Positions 14,984 to 22,870 of a DNA stretch of 64,000 nucleotides are shown one piece after another (the stretch's first letter is position 1; each line of letters begins with the position of its first letter). Both the position numbers and the translations under genes were made by a program. Under the pieces are notes generated by a model. The model saw only the letters and a program-made list of their open reading frames with translations, did no database searches and was not told the origin of the DNA. This DNA comes from Humisphaera borealis (lineage in GTDB: Bacteria; Planctomycetota; Phycisphaerae; Tepidisphaerales; Tepidisphaeraceae), in the NCBI RefSeq assembly GCF_015169395.1, contig NZ_CP063458.1, positions 2,666,001 through 2,730,000 on the forward strand, given 5' to 3'.

Positions 14984-17137
14984 TTACTTCGCCACAAACT
15001 GCACCGCGTCGATTAACACAAAGCCGTCGGTTCCAGCGTTTGAGATGACCACGATCGCCGGCTTGTCGGCTGCGAACTCGAACTCTCCCACCGACTGCCA
15101 GACGCCGTCGATCTTCGCCTTCTGCCTTTGGTCCACCTTCACTTCCGTTTCGCCCCCGGCGTGCGCCACCTTCACCGGCACGTTGGTGGCTCGGTTCCTG
15201 TTCTGGCTGTAAGCCACCCGCACTTCGTACTTCCCCGCCGCCGGCAGCTTTGCCTGGAACGTTGCCGAGCACTTGCCTTTGGAATCGTTGGCGTCGTGCC
15301 TATACCCGGTGGCGACGAACGGGCCGATGAGCGAGGCGGCCGTCCAGTCCCCCTCGAGCTTCGCCTGGTCGTCATCCACCACCACACCGGGCAACGACTT
15401 GATGTCGATGCCTTTGGCTCCTTCGCCTGATCCGCCGCGCTTGCCGGTCCATTCCAGCACTTGCTTGTCCTCCAGCAGCTTCGTCCGCAACTTGGCGTAG
15501 TCGACGTCCTGCACGGCTTTGCCGTCCTCGATCGCGTGGATCGCCGCGGTTGCGCACGTCTGGCCGAGCACCATGAAGACCGGCTCCATGCGGATGCTGC
15601 CGTAAGCGATGTGGGACGCGCTCAGGCAGATCGGCACGAGCAGGTTCTGGCACTCGTCCTTCTTCGGCGTGAGCGAGCGGTAGCTGATGGGGTACGGCGA
15701 GGGAACGCCGACTTCCACGTTTCCCTCGTTGCGCACATGACCGGCGGCATCGACATAGCGCTGCTGGTTGTGCGAATCCATGCCGTACGCTCCCATGCCG
15801 ACGGCGTCGGGGACGACTTCCTTCCCCACGCAGTTGCTCTGCGTCATGACGTGTGCCCCGACCATCCGCCGGGCCTCGCGGACATAGAGCTGTTCCTGCC
15901 AGCCGCCGCGCTGCACGCCGTCTTCGTTGAACTCGTCTTTACACATGCCCCAGCGGGCGAACTCCCTGCGCATCTTTTCCGGTACGCGCGGGTGGTTCGC
16001 GAGCGTCCACATCAGTCCCTGCTGATACAGCCGATGCTGGGCGACGATCTTCTCGCGTTCTTCGTAGCTCGCTTCGGGGTAGGCGTAATTCTGCCCGATG
16101 AAGTCGGTCGAGAAGCCGGTGCGGTTGTTGGTGTCGGTCTTACGATTGGGCATGCTGGAGTTGATCCACGCCATGCCCGTTTCGCCGGCTTCAAAGTTGC
16201 GCAGCATCAACTCGTACCAGGCATCGACGTAGCCTTCGGGCTTATGGAACGGGATCCGGTTCTCGTCCTTGTCCGTCAGGCACATGCGGAAGCAGTAGGC
16301 CTGCACGCGTTTGTCGGCGGCACCTTCTTCGCCGGGGCCGTTGGGATCGATGTGCGGCAGCAGGCCGCTGGCCTTGTCCCCTTTGACGACATACGGATCG
16401 ATGCCCGGCTTGAGCTGGTGGTTCTTCGAGTTCTTCACCTGAACGCCATTTAAAGTCTCCCCGTACTGGGCGTTGGCTTCACGTCCGACCGTGTAACTGA
16501 CGCCGGCGGCAGCCAACAGGTCGCCTTCATAAGTGGCGTCAATGAACATCTTGCCGGCGAAGGTCTTCCCCGATTCCATGGTGATCGCCGTGATCCGCCC
16601 GCCGTCCTTCTGTACGCCGGTCTTGCGGTTCAGCCGTTCTCCGAAGGCGACGGGGATCTTGTTGTCGCGCACCCAACGGTTGTAGATCCGCAGGGCGACC
16701 GACGGTTCGAAGGTCCACATGGTGTCTTCGCCGTTATCGGTGCGGGTCTGGCCGCCGTCCTTGTATTCCGAGGGTTGCTGCCACTTCCACGCGTCGACTT
16801 CCATGTAGCGTTTCTTGACGTCGCGGTAGAACTCGCGGGCGATGCCGCCGATCGCGGCCTTGTTGCCGATGTCGGTCTGGCCGAGCCCGCCGGAGCTGAG
16901 TCCGCCGAGGCGCTGGGTGGGCTCGATGACGACCACGGTGCGGCCCATCCGCCGGGCCTGCACGGCGGCGGCGACGCCGCCGGAGGTGCCGCCGTAGACG
17001 ATCAGGTCGTAGTCTCCGGCCACATTCTCCGCACCAGAAGCGGATGCCTGAGCGGACGCTTTCGGGACAGACAGCGCGATCGCCAGAGTTGTGAACCCGA
17101 CAATCAACGCTGCTCCGATCACACCAACCTTTTTCAT
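14984..17137 (-). CDS. Exported FAD-dependent oxidoreductase with golvesin/xanthan-lyase-like C-terminal domain
   Basis: A 717-residue protein with a Sec signal (VGVIGAALIVGFTTLAIALS, cleavage near ASA-QA). The FAD-binding Rossmann motif is YDLIVYGGTSGGVAAAVQARR at about residues 43-63, with the acidic strand end VVVIEP following. The family (FAD_oxidored, often annotated as xanthan lyase) includes GGLSSGGLGQTD and MFIDATYEGDLLAAAG, both seen here. The last ~120 residues (FQAKLPAAGKYEVRVAYSQN, FVLIDAVQFV) form a beta-sandwich like the golvesin C-terminal domain, thought to bind carbohydrate. GGAGCAGG precedes the ATG. Likely an extracytoplasmic enzyme acting on polysaccharide-derived substrates; the substrate is unknown. 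Confidence 0.88.
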   Translation of the reverse strand: MKKVGVIGAALIVGFTTLAIALSVPKASAQASASGAENVAGDYDLIVYGGTSGGVAAAVQARRMGRTVVVIEPTQRLGGLSSGGLGQTDIGNKAAIGGIAREFYRDVKKRYMEVDAWKWQQPSEYKDGGQTRTDNGEDTMWTFEPSVALRIYNRWVRDNKIPVAFGERLNRKTGVQKDGGRITAITMESGKTFAGKMFIDATYEGDLLAAAGVSYTVGREANAQYGETLNGVQVKNSKNHQLKPGIDPYVVKGDKASGLLPHIDPNGPGEEGAADKRVQAYCFRMCLTDKDENRIPFHKPEGYVDAWYELMLRNFEAGETGMAWINSSMPNRKTDTNNRTGFSTDFIGQNYAYPEASYEEREKIVAQHRLYQQGLMWTLANHPRVPEKMRREFARWGMCKDEFNEDGVQRGGWQEQLYVREARRMVGAHVMTQSNCVGKEVVPDAVGMGAYGMDSHNQQRYVDAAGHVRNEGNVEVGVPSPYPISYRSLTPKKDECQNLLVPICLSASHIAYGSIRMEPVFMVLGQTCATAAIHAIEDGKAVQDVDYAKLRTKLLEDKQVLEWTGKRGGSGEGAKGIDIKSLPGVVVDDDQAKLEGDWTAASLIGPFVATGYRHDANDSKGKCSATFQAKLPAAGKYEVRVAYSQNRNRATNVPVKVAHAGGETEVKVDQRQKAKIDGVWQSVGEFEFAADKPAIVVISNAGTDGFVLIDAVQFVAK

Positions 17138-17240
17138 GTCCTGCTCCGTCGTCTTTAAGTGTCAACTACGCGGGGAATTGAGATCTAGAGGTTAGTGTGC
17201 CCCATCGGCCAGTGCTACCCGGATTTCCGGCGTAAAACAG

Positions 17241-17360
17241 CTCTGTCAGTGACACGGGCTTCCAGCCCGTGCGAGCGATGTCATGCGAGCAGACATCGTA
17301 CGTACGCAACTCGACCACAACATCGCCAGCACTGGCTGGAAGCCCGTGTCACTGACAGAG
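17241..17360. repeat. Palindromic element, family A, intact 120-bp copy
   Basis: The outer 26 bases are perfect inverted repeats: the left end starts CTCTGTCAGTGACACGGGCT and the right end finishes with its reverse complement. The left arm holds an internal palindrome (CACGGGCTTCCAGCCCGTG); the right arm begins ACTGGCTGGAAGCCCGTG. The element fills the 310-base gap between the divergent FAD oxidoreductase and histone-deacetylase-like genes; I see no other structure there. Confidence 0.85.
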
Positions 17361-17447
17361 CCCTATGGCAGATCCAAAACGCGTTACGCCGGCAAACCTC
17401 ATGGTCATCGGACGACGCCCCTATCTCACCCGGTCTACAATCCGCCG

Positions 17448-18410
17448 ATGTCGGTCGGCCGCTCGCTATTTCTTCGTTGCTTCACGTCGCCGCGCTACTT
17501 CGCGCCGCTGCCGCCGGGGCATGTGTTCCCGATGCGAAAGTTCCCGGACTCGGCGGCGAAGCTCATTGAAAGCGGCGTTATCCCCCACACCATCGACCCC
17601 GGCGTGATCTCCGACCTCGACCTGCTCCGCGTCCACACCCCCGACTACGTTCAGTCGATCCGCACCGGCCGGTACAACGAGATTACCGCACGCCGGCTGG
17701 GGCTGCCCTGGTCGCCGGAGCTATCTGGGAGAAGTCACGCGGCGACGGCCGGCACGCTCGCCGCGACCCGGGCGGCGATGGTCGACGGCATCGCCGCCAA
17801 CCTTGCCGGCGGCACGCATCACGCCTTCCCCGATCGCGGCGAAGGGTTTTGCGTCTTTAACGATGTCGCGGTGGCGATCCGCGCCCTTCAGCACGATGAG
17901 CCTTACATCCAGTGCATGGTCGTCGATCTCGACGCCCACCAGGGCAACGGCACTAACGCGATTTTTGCCGACGATCCGCACGTGTTTACCTACTCGGTGC
18001 ATGTCGGCAAGAACTACCCCAGCACCAAGGTGCCGGGGAGCATGGATGTCGAATTGTCGCGATGGGCCTCGGCGGACGAGTACTTCGACCGACTGCACGA
18101 AACACTCCCGCCGGCGGTTGAACGCTTCGAGCCGGACATCGCGTTCTACATCGCCGGCGCCGACTGTCATGAGGACGACCGCTTCGGCCAGATGAAGCTG
18201 AGCACCGCCGACATGGCCGCGCGCGATCGTTACGCGATTAGGTTGCTGCGCGGATGGTCGATTCCGACGGTGGTGCTTTACGGCGGCGGGTACAACAAAG
18301 TGGAAGGGATGACGACGGCGTTGCACTGCCAGACGGTGGAGATCGCGGCACGCGGTCTCGGCTCAACCAGCGCGTCCGCCAAGGCGGACCCTACTTCCCG
18401 AAATACTTGA
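17448..18410 (+). CDS. Histone deacetylase-family hydrolase
   Basis: A 320-residue class II-type deacetylase fold (HDAC/AcuC/acetylpolyamine amidohydrolase superfamily). Zinc-site and catalytic signatures are present: GGTHHAFPDRGEGFCVFND (His-His catalytic pair, about residue 125), DLDAHQGNGT (metal-binding Asp and His, about 163), IAGADCHEDDRFG (second metal Asp, about 230) and VLYGGGYN (substrate Gly/Tyr loop). Bacterial members remove acetyl groups from small amines or proteins; the substrate here is unknown. ATG 17448 is chosen because the family begins near TSPRYFAPLPPGH; the in-frame sequence upstream is a palindromic repeat. The last ~10 residues (SAKADPTSRN) are read from another palindromic element, and the gene overlaps the convergent response regulator gene by 20 bases. 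Confidence 0.9.
   Translation: MSVGRSLFLRCFTSPRYFAPLPPGHVFPMRKFPDSAAKLIESGVIPHTIDPGVISDLDLLRVHTPDYVQSIRTGRYNEITARRLGLPWSPELSGRSHAATAGTLAATRAAMVDGIAANLAGGTHHAFPDRGEGFCVFNDVAVAIRALQHDEPYIQCMVVDLDAHQGNGTNAIFADDPHVFTYSVHVGKNYPSTKVPGSMDVELSRWASADEYFDRLHETLPPAVERFEPDIAFYIAGADCHEDDRFGQMKLSTADMAARDRYAIRLLRGWSIPTVVLYGGGYNKVEGMTTALHCQTVEIAARGLGSTSASAKADPTSRNT
18372..18394. repeat. Palindromic element, family C, at a convergent gene overlap
   Basis: GCGTCCGCCAAGGCGGACCC followed by TAC; read on the minus strand it starts GTAGGGTCCGCC. The TAG in GTAGGG is the stop codon of the minus-strand response regulator, and the same bases encode the C-terminus of the plus-strand deacetylase. A paired copy of this family is at 62008-62094. 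Confidence 0.75.
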
Positions 18411-19281
18411 TCAGCGTCACCTGGTTCCCGGCGTCGTTGTACTTGAACTCGTCCACCATCCCCTTGCTGATCAGGATCCCGAATCCGCCGTCGCGGAGGC
18501 CCAGTTTTTCCCGGATCGACATGTGCTGGACCGGGTCTTCCTCGTTGGCGGCGTGAGGGATGTTGTCGGGGTTGAAGCCTTCACCCTGGTCGGTGATCAC
18601 GAACTTCACGAAGTCCTTCGTTACCTCGTAGCTGACCGAGACCTCAAGGTCCTTGCGGTTGCGGTTCCCCCACTCGACCGCGTTCTGCACCATCTCCAGC
18701 ACCGCGTAACGGATGCGGCCGACGTCCTCTTCACTCAGCGGCGTCTGCATGAAGAGCTCGCTCAGCATGTCATTCAGCTCTTCCCGCAGCCGGCCGTCGG
18801 AGTGCATCTGGAACTGGATCGCCGTGCGAACATTGCCGTCCTGCAGCTTCCGGCGGTGCTCCAGCGTGTGGCGGATTTCGCTCAGCAGGGCGTCGGGCTC
18901 GAACGGCTTGGTCAGGTAGCGGTCGGCACCGACACGAAGACCTTTGCCGCGGGCCTTGTCGTCATCGAGGGCGGTCAGCATCAGGATGGGGATGAGGTTG
19001 GTATCGCGGCGGAACTTGAGCCGCTGGCAGACTTCAAAACCGTCCATCCCGGGAAGCATGACATCGAGGACGATCGCGTCGGGCGGGCTGTCGGCGACGC
19101 GTTCCACGGCCTGATCGCCGTCATCGACGCGAAATGCGTCATAGCCTTCGGTGCGCAAGAGGTCACAAAGCAGACCGCCGAGGTCTACGTCGTCCTCCAC
19201 CACCAGGATCCGATCGCCTTTTTTCATTTGCCGCGACTTTGTCGACGAGGAAGGATTCGCCTGCGAGACAACCTGCGCCAT
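18391..19281 (-). CDS. Receiver domain fused to an RsbW-type HATPase
   Basis: A 296-residue protein. Residues ~20-140 form a response-regulator receiver: acidic pair LVVEDDVD, phosphoacceptor Asp in IVLDVMLPGMDG and conserved Lys in RYLTKPFEP. Residues ~160-296 form a GHKL ATPase of the anti-sigma/serine kinase type: N box MVQNAVEWGN, G1 ITDQGEGFNPDNI and G2 GGFGILISKGMVDEF. No histidine phosphoacceptor domain is seen, so this is not a normal sensor kinase. The likely role is a phosphorylation-controlled protein-binding or kinase module in a partner-switching pathway; partners (anti-sigma antagonist, sensor kinase) are not encoded nearby. The next gene upstream on this strand begins after the universal stress protein stop at 19390, so the two may share a transcript. 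Confidence 0.88.
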   Translation of the reverse strand: MAQVVSQANPSSSTKSRQMKKGDRILVVEDDVDLGGLLCDLLRTEGYDAFRVDDGDQAVERVADSPPDAIVLDVMLPGMDGFEVCQRLKFRRDTNLIPILMLTALDDDKARGKGLRVGADRYLTKPFEPDALLSEIRHTLEHRRKLQDGNVRTAIQFQMHSDGRLREELNDMLSELFMQTPLSEEDVGRIRYAVLEMVQNAVEWGNRNRKDLEVSVSYEVTKDFVKFVITDQGEGFNPDNIPHAANEEDPVQHMSIREKLGLRDGGFGILISKGMVDEFKYNDAGNQVTLIKYFGK

Positions 19282-19389
19282 GGTGCAGAGTGTAAATCGT
19301 TACCGGGGCGAAGTGGAAGCGCAAAAGGCCGGATGTTGATCTGGCCATCCTGGGCATCCCGGGGAAACCCAGGACTAAAGACAACGTCG

Positions 19390-20307
19390 TCAGGATGAGA
19401 TTCGCACCACTTCCACCGTACAAGGGGCCCGCGAGGCGATCGCCGACGACACGCTGCCGAGCAGGAATCGCTCGATCATGCTCATGCCTTTGGCACCGAC
19501 AAAAATGCAGTCGGCCTGCCAATGCCCCGTTTCGGTCGCCAGCAATTCACGAACATCGCCGTCAATCACCTTCGGTTTCGCGTTGAGCCCGGCGGCGCGA
19601 AGCTCCTGGCAGGCCCGCTCTGCGGTCTGTTGTGCCTGTTTGCGAACATCGACCCCAGTTCCCATAGCACTGGAAAGAATCGACGTGACGGTGCGTAGAT
19701 CCAGAATGAACAGCACCAGCACCTGCGACCCCGTCGGCCACTTTCGCTGCGCCAAGGCCGAGATTGCGGTCGCCGAGCCGACGGAACCATCGATGCCAAG
19801 AACGATCCGCACCGGTGCATCGGCCCCAAGCCCGGCTCGACCCGCAGGGCCACTGCGGGCGATGCGAACAGAGCATGCGGCGTGGGCAACCACCTTCGCC
19901 GAAACACTGCCCAGCGCCAGTCGCTGCATCGCCGATTTGCCCTGCGAACCGACGACGATCAGATCCGGCTCCCAAACGTCGGCGAGCTTGATGATCGCCC
20001 AGGCGGGGCTGTCGGCGAGCACTTCGTGCGAAACGTGCCAGGTGGCGTTGAGCGTTCGAACCGCTGCTTCACCCGAGCGGGCCAATTCGGCTGCAAAATC
20101 CATCGCTTTGTGAGCAAGCGTTCGCGATTCCTCCACCTCGGGCAGGTGCGATGCCGGCGTTGCGGCGACGTCCGTCTCAGACGGAAGGTAGACGTCGGCA
20201 ATGGTCACGACGCGAACCTGGCTACCCGCCGCAAGCCCGGCCCGGGCGAGATCGGCGATCGCCACATCGCCACAGGCGGAGCCGTCGTAGGCTAGAAGTA
20301 CCTTCAT
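19390..20307 (-). CDS. Tandem universal stress protein
   Basis: A 305-residue cytoplasmic protein made of two UspA domains. Each carries the ATP-binding signature G-x2-G-x9-G-S/T: VVGSQGKSAMQRLALGSVS at about 115-133 and FVGAKGMSMIERFLLGSVS at about 270-290. The N-terminal strand MKVLLAYDGS and the start of the second domain, IVLGIDGSVGSATAIS, match the beta-1 nucleotide-binding loop. Tandem Usp proteins bind ATP and respond to stress. It lies 108 bases upstream of the receiver-HATPase gene on the same strand, so a shared stress circuit is plausible. A hairpin of 7 paired bases lies in that gap (about 19346-19374) without a T run. Confidence 0.9.
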   Translation of the reverse strand: MKVLLAYDGSACGDVAIADLARAGLAAGSQVRVVTIADVYLPSETDVAATPASHLPEVEESRTLAHKAMDFAAELARSGEAAVRTLNATWHVSHEVLADSPAWAIIKLADVWEPDLIVVGSQGKSAMQRLALGSVSAKVVAHAACSVRIARSGPAGRAGLGADAPVRIVLGIDGSVGSATAISALAQRKWPTGSQVLVLFILDLRTVTSILSSAMGTGVDVRKQAQQTAERACQELRAAGLNAKPKVIDGDVRELLATETGHWQADCIFVGAKGMSMIERFLLGSVSSAIASRAPCTVEVVRISS

Positions 20308-20424
20308 GTCTGTATCTTAACTGAATGGGGCAATGAATGACGGCGGGCGGAACGACTCATTCCCGGGTGCCTTCACGGGCTAGCCCGCTCAGTGGGCGGG
20401 ACATGGCTGACGGGCTGCCGGCCC

Positions 20425-20452
20425 TTGTCAACAGGTCGGTGTTTGATATACT
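20425..20452 (+). promoter_or_regulatory. Promoter of the rpsP-trmD-rplS operon
   Basis: TTGTCA (20425-20430) and TATACT (20447-20452) are separated by 16 bases, five of six matches each to the vegetative consensus. It is the first gene-proximal promoter upstream of rpsP and would give a leader of about 200 bases. Confidence 0.75.
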
Positions 20453-20461
20453 GCACGGCTC

Positions 20462-20527
20462 GACACCCCCGGCGACGCTTGGTGGCTTTTGCTGCCGGCA
20501 GCCAGATTGGCCGCTAAGAGGGGTGTC
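20462..20527 (+). promoter_or_regulatory. Structured leader of the ribosomal protein operon
   Basis: Just downstream of the predicted transcription start, GACACCCC (20462-20469) pairs perfectly with GGGGTGTC (20520-20527). Inside, TGGCT pairs with AGCCA and the 12-base palindrome GCTGCCGGCAGC lies at 20491-20502. A nested leader fold is therefore likely; it could serve autogenous control by a ribosomal protein, but no known motif is matched. Confidence 0.45.
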
Positions 20528-20661
20528 TCGTCGACTCATTAAAGGCTTGTGCGAACCGAAGTTATCGCGATAGGCGCGGAACCGGGGCCAACGCGATGGT
20601 TCGCAGCTCAATTGACCTTCTTGTCGAAGGCGAAGCCGACTCGGATCTTGGAGTGCGTGTC

Positions 20662-20976
20662 ATGGCGGTTAAGCTGCGTTTGAAGCGTATGGGCCGTAAG
20701 AATCATTCTTTCTATCGCTTGAACGCGATGGACTCCCGCTCCCCGCGCGACGGCCGGGTGATCGAAGAGCTGGGTCATTACGATCCGCATCACAAGGACA
20801 AGGACAAGCAGTTCGTCGCCAATGTCGATCGTTGCAAGTACTGGCTGGACACCGGCGCGATTCCGTCGGAAACCGTCTCGTCGCTGCTGAAGAAGAAGGG
20901 CCTGGAACACGCCGGTCTTCGCCTCCCGAAGCCGGGTAAGCCCAAGGCCGCCCCGGCGGCCAAGGAAGCCAAGTAA
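20662..20976 (+). CDS. rpsP: 30S ribosomal protein S16
   Basis: A 104-residue protein beginning [19 protein letters not shown], the invariant S16 N-terminus, followed by [16 protein letters not shown] and the helical region [11 protein letters not shown]-like sequence ([19 protein letters not shown]). S16 is an assembly protein of the 30S subunit that binds 16S rRNA. GGAG at 20650-20653 supports ATG 20662; a longer in-frame reading back to 20596 adds sequence foreign to the family. The Ala/Lys/Pro-rich tail is ordinary. First gene of the rpsP-trmD-rplS operon, the standard bacterial order (rimM is absent here). Confidence 0.97.
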   Translation: MAVKLRLKRMGRKNHSFYRLNAMDSRSPRDGRVIEELGHYDPHHKDKDKQFVANVDRCKYWLDTGAIPSETVSSLLKKKGLEHAGLRLPKPGKPKAAPAAKEAK

Positions 20977-20984
20977 CCAACTCG

Positions 20985-21022
20985 GACGCCGCTCGCAACG
21001 CGCGGGCGGCGTCTTCGTTGCG
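20985..21022 (+). terminator. Hairpin between rpsP and trmD (attenuator or weak terminator)
   Basis: GACGCCGC (20985-20992) pairs with GCGGCGTC (21005-21012), followed by TTCGTTG; an alternative pairing joins CGCAACG with CGTTGCG at 21016-21022. The poor T run suggests partial termination or mRNA processing rather than full stop. Confidence 0.5.
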
Positions 21023-21041
21023 CCCTGAAAGGGCGGAAATC

Positions 21042-21140
21042 GGGAGCCAGAAGTCAGCAGTCAACAGCGGAATGGTAGCTTTAGAAGTTCACCCGTCCGG
21101 CTTCTGACTTGTGACTCCTGACTCGCGACTTCTGACTCCC
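21042..21140. repeat. Imperfect inverted repeat with CTGACT words between rpsP and trmD
   Basis: The left part holds GGGAGCCAGAAGTCAGCAGT and the right part is made of repeated CTGACT/GTGACT words ending CTTCTGACTCCC, which reverse-complements the left. It ends 3 bases before the trmD ATG and pushes rpsP and trmD about 170 bases apart. It belongs to the same general class of intergenic palindromes seen across the window but to a different sequence family. Confidence 0.6.
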
Positions 21141-21143
21141 GCC

Positions 21144-21854
21144 ATGCCCCTTCGGATTGACATCCTGACCCTCTTTCCGGAGATGTTCGCGCCCGTACTG
21201 GGGACGAGCATTCCGAAGCGGGCGGCCGAGAAGGGACTGGTCTCGTACCACACGACACAGATCCGCGATTTCGCGACGGATCAGCACAAGTCGGTGGACG
21301 ACAAGCCGTTCGGCGGCGGACCGGGCATGGTAATGATGTGCCAGACGCTGTTCGACGCCGTCGAACATGCCGAAGCCCAGGACCCCCGTCCGGCGCGCCG
21401 CCTGCTGATGTCGCCGCAGGGACGCCGGCTCGATCAGGCGATGGTGCTGGAACTGGCGGCGGAGCAGCGACTGCTCTTCATCGCCGGGCACTACGAAGGG
21501 TTCGATGAGCGGATCATCGACGGGCTAAAACCCGAGGAGATCAGCATCGGCGACTATGTGTTGAGCGGCGGCGAGCTGGCGGCGATGGTGATCATCGACG
21601 CGATCGTCCGAACGCTGCCGGGCGCCCTTGGGGCAGAAACCGGCGCCCACGACGAATCATTCGCCGACGGACTGCTGGAGTATCCGCAGTACACGCGGCC
21701 GCGGGAGTTTCGGGGCATGAGCGTCCCGGAGATCCTGCTGAGCGGAAATCACTCGAAGATCGCCGCCTGGCGACTCGAGCAACGGAAGCTGCGAACCGAG
21801 GCGCGTCGACCCGATCTGTGGTCCGCGTATCGCGATCGCAAAACGGAACAGTGA
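21144..21854 (+). CDS. trmD: tRNA (guanine-37-N1)-methyltransferase TrmD
   Basis: A 236-residue SPOUT methyltransferase that makes m1G37 in tRNA from S-adenosylmethionine, preventing +1 frameshifting. Family signatures are clear: N-terminal [22 protein letters not shown] (about residue 58), [11 protein letters not shown] (about 113) and [16 protein letters not shown] (trefoil-knot cofactor site, about 133), ending with the C-terminal helical domain [13 protein letters not shown] and [15 protein letters not shown]. The start is set by the family N-terminus at ATG 21144, directly after a repeat element. Sits in the classic order between rpsP and rplS. Confidence 0.97.
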   Translation: MPLRIDILTLFPEMFAPVLGTSIPKRAAEKGLVSYHTTQIRDFATDQHKSVDDKPFGGGPGMVMMCQTLFDAVEHAEAQDPRPARRLLMSPQGRRLDQAMVLELAAEQRLLFIAGHYEGFDERIIDGLKPEEISIGDYVLSGGELAAMVIIDAIVRTLPGALGAETGAHDESFADGLLEYPQYTRPREFRGMSVPEILLSGNHSKIAAWRLEQRKLRTEARRPDLWSAYRDRKTEQ

Positions 21855-22077
21855 GCTGTGCGTGCCGTGCGTGAGCCGGCATGATCGCCTGAGCGATCCC
21901 GAGCCTGAAAGGCTCGCGCGACCTCATCTGCCGCGACGGTTCCAATGCGGATTCGTCGCAATGTCTGGCTGCTCTGCCGGAAGGACCGGTTATCAGCCCC
22001 CCGAACGACACCCGTCGCGCAAGCGATGATCGTCGCCCTGCGGGGTTACAGGTCTAACGACCGGGAGCTATTGAGTC

Positions 22078-22503
22078 ATGGTAAATCCACTTTTGGATCA
22101 CGCGGAAAAGTCCAGCCTTAAGACCGAAGTGCCTCAGTTCGAGGTCGGTGATACCGTCGATGTCGCGACGCGAATCGTCGAAGGCGACAAGGAACGCATC
22201 CAGATTTTCGCCGGTACGGTGATCATGAAGAAAGGCCGCGGCATCAACGCGACCTTCACCGTTCGCCGAATCGTCAACAACGAAGGTGTCGAGCGCATCT
22301 ATCCTCTGCACTCGCCGTTCATCGCCAGCGTGACCGTCAAGCGCAGCGGCGAGAACCGCCGTGCCAAGCTCTTCTACCTGCGCGACCGCGTGGGCAAGGC
22401 AACCCGGCTGACCGAGAAGCGGAAGATCAAGAAGGACGAGCCCGCCAAGGCCGCCAAGCCGGCAGCCGAGAAGACCGAAGAGCTCGCAACGTCTGCGACC
22501 TGA
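22078..22503 (+). CDS. rplS: 50S ribosomal protein L19
   Basis: A 141-residue protein with the L19 core PQFEVGDTVDVATRIVEGDKERIQ, FAGTVIMKKG, TFTVRRI and GVERIYPLHSPFI, and the rRNA-binding KLFYLRDRVGKATRL near residue 105. L19 sits at the 30S-50S interface. A Lys/Ala/Glu-rich tail of about 25 residues extends beyond the usual ~115-residue length, common in this phylum. GGGAG precedes the ATG by about 10 bases. A strong terminator follows at 22541-22581, closing the operon. Confidence 0.97.
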   Translation: MVNPLLDHAEKSSLKTEVPQFEVGDTVDVATRIVEGDKERIQIFAGTVIMKKGRGINATFTVRRIVNNEGVERIYPLHSPFIASVTVKRSGENRRAKLFYLRDRVGKATRLTEKRKIKKDEPAKAAKPAAEKTEELATSAT

Positions 22504-22540
22504 GCCAACGAACTTCGATACCGAGTGCATTACAACCCAA

Positions 22541-22581
22541 GGCCCCGCCGGCAGCAGTTTGCTTTGCCGCGGGGCTTTTTG
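22541..22581 (+). terminator. Intrinsic terminator after rplS
   Basis: GGCCCCGCCGGCA pairs with TGCCGCGGGGC across a short loop and is followed directly by TTTTTG. It lies about 40 bases after the rplS stop. Confidence 0.85.
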
Positions 22582-22696
22582 AGTTGAGGCACCCGCGATG
22601 CCAAGGCAGTTGCAGATCGGGAGATCGATTGCCCACAAAGAGTCAGTGGCGGCCCCTTCTCTCCGCCGCAACTCTGCGTAGAATCTCACGACTCCG

Positions 22697-22870
22697 ATGT
22701 GCCTCTCATCGAAGCGCAAACGCAAGTACGAGCGCAATGGTATTCCACCGTACGGTCCGTACGAGTTGCCGCGACGAGGCGACCCCGGAAAGGGTCGTCG
22801 ACCGCGGGACGGCGCCCGGGCTGAAAGTCATGGGATGACGAGTCATTGGATGACGGGTTTGCTGCCATGA
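22697..22870 (+). CDS. Small basic ORF overlapping yraN, 57 aa
   Basis: A 57-codon frame from ATG 22697 begins MCLSSKRKRKYERNGIPPYG and continues YELPRRGDPGKGRRPRDG. It is strongly basic, Gly/Pro rich and has no membrane span. Its TGA overlaps the ATG of the yraN gene (ATGA at 22867-22870), the arrangement expected for translationally coupled genes. I do not recognise the family; a small nucleic-acid-binding protein would fit the composition. It occupies the place where rnhB often sits between rplS and yraN. No clear Shine-Dalgarno is seen, and the C-terminal part looks less coding-like (GMTSHWMTG), so it may be spurious. Confidence 0.45.
   Translation: MCLSSKRKRKYERNGIPPYGPYELPRRGDPGKGRRPRDGARAESHGMTSHWMTGLLP

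Noticed and set aside
17283-17447. 55-codon upstream extension of the deacetylase-like gene
   Set aside because: It consists mainly of the family A palindromic element; the family N-terminus starts at 17448.
20458-20533. Small SRP RNA or other known ncRNA in the rpsP leader
   Set aside because: The conserved SRP helix 8 sequence (GGAAGGAAGCAG-like) is absent; only generic stems are visible.
20337-20573. 78-codon frame over the rpsP promoter
   Set aside because: It would overlap the promoter and the folded leader, has low-complexity content and no ribosome-binding site.
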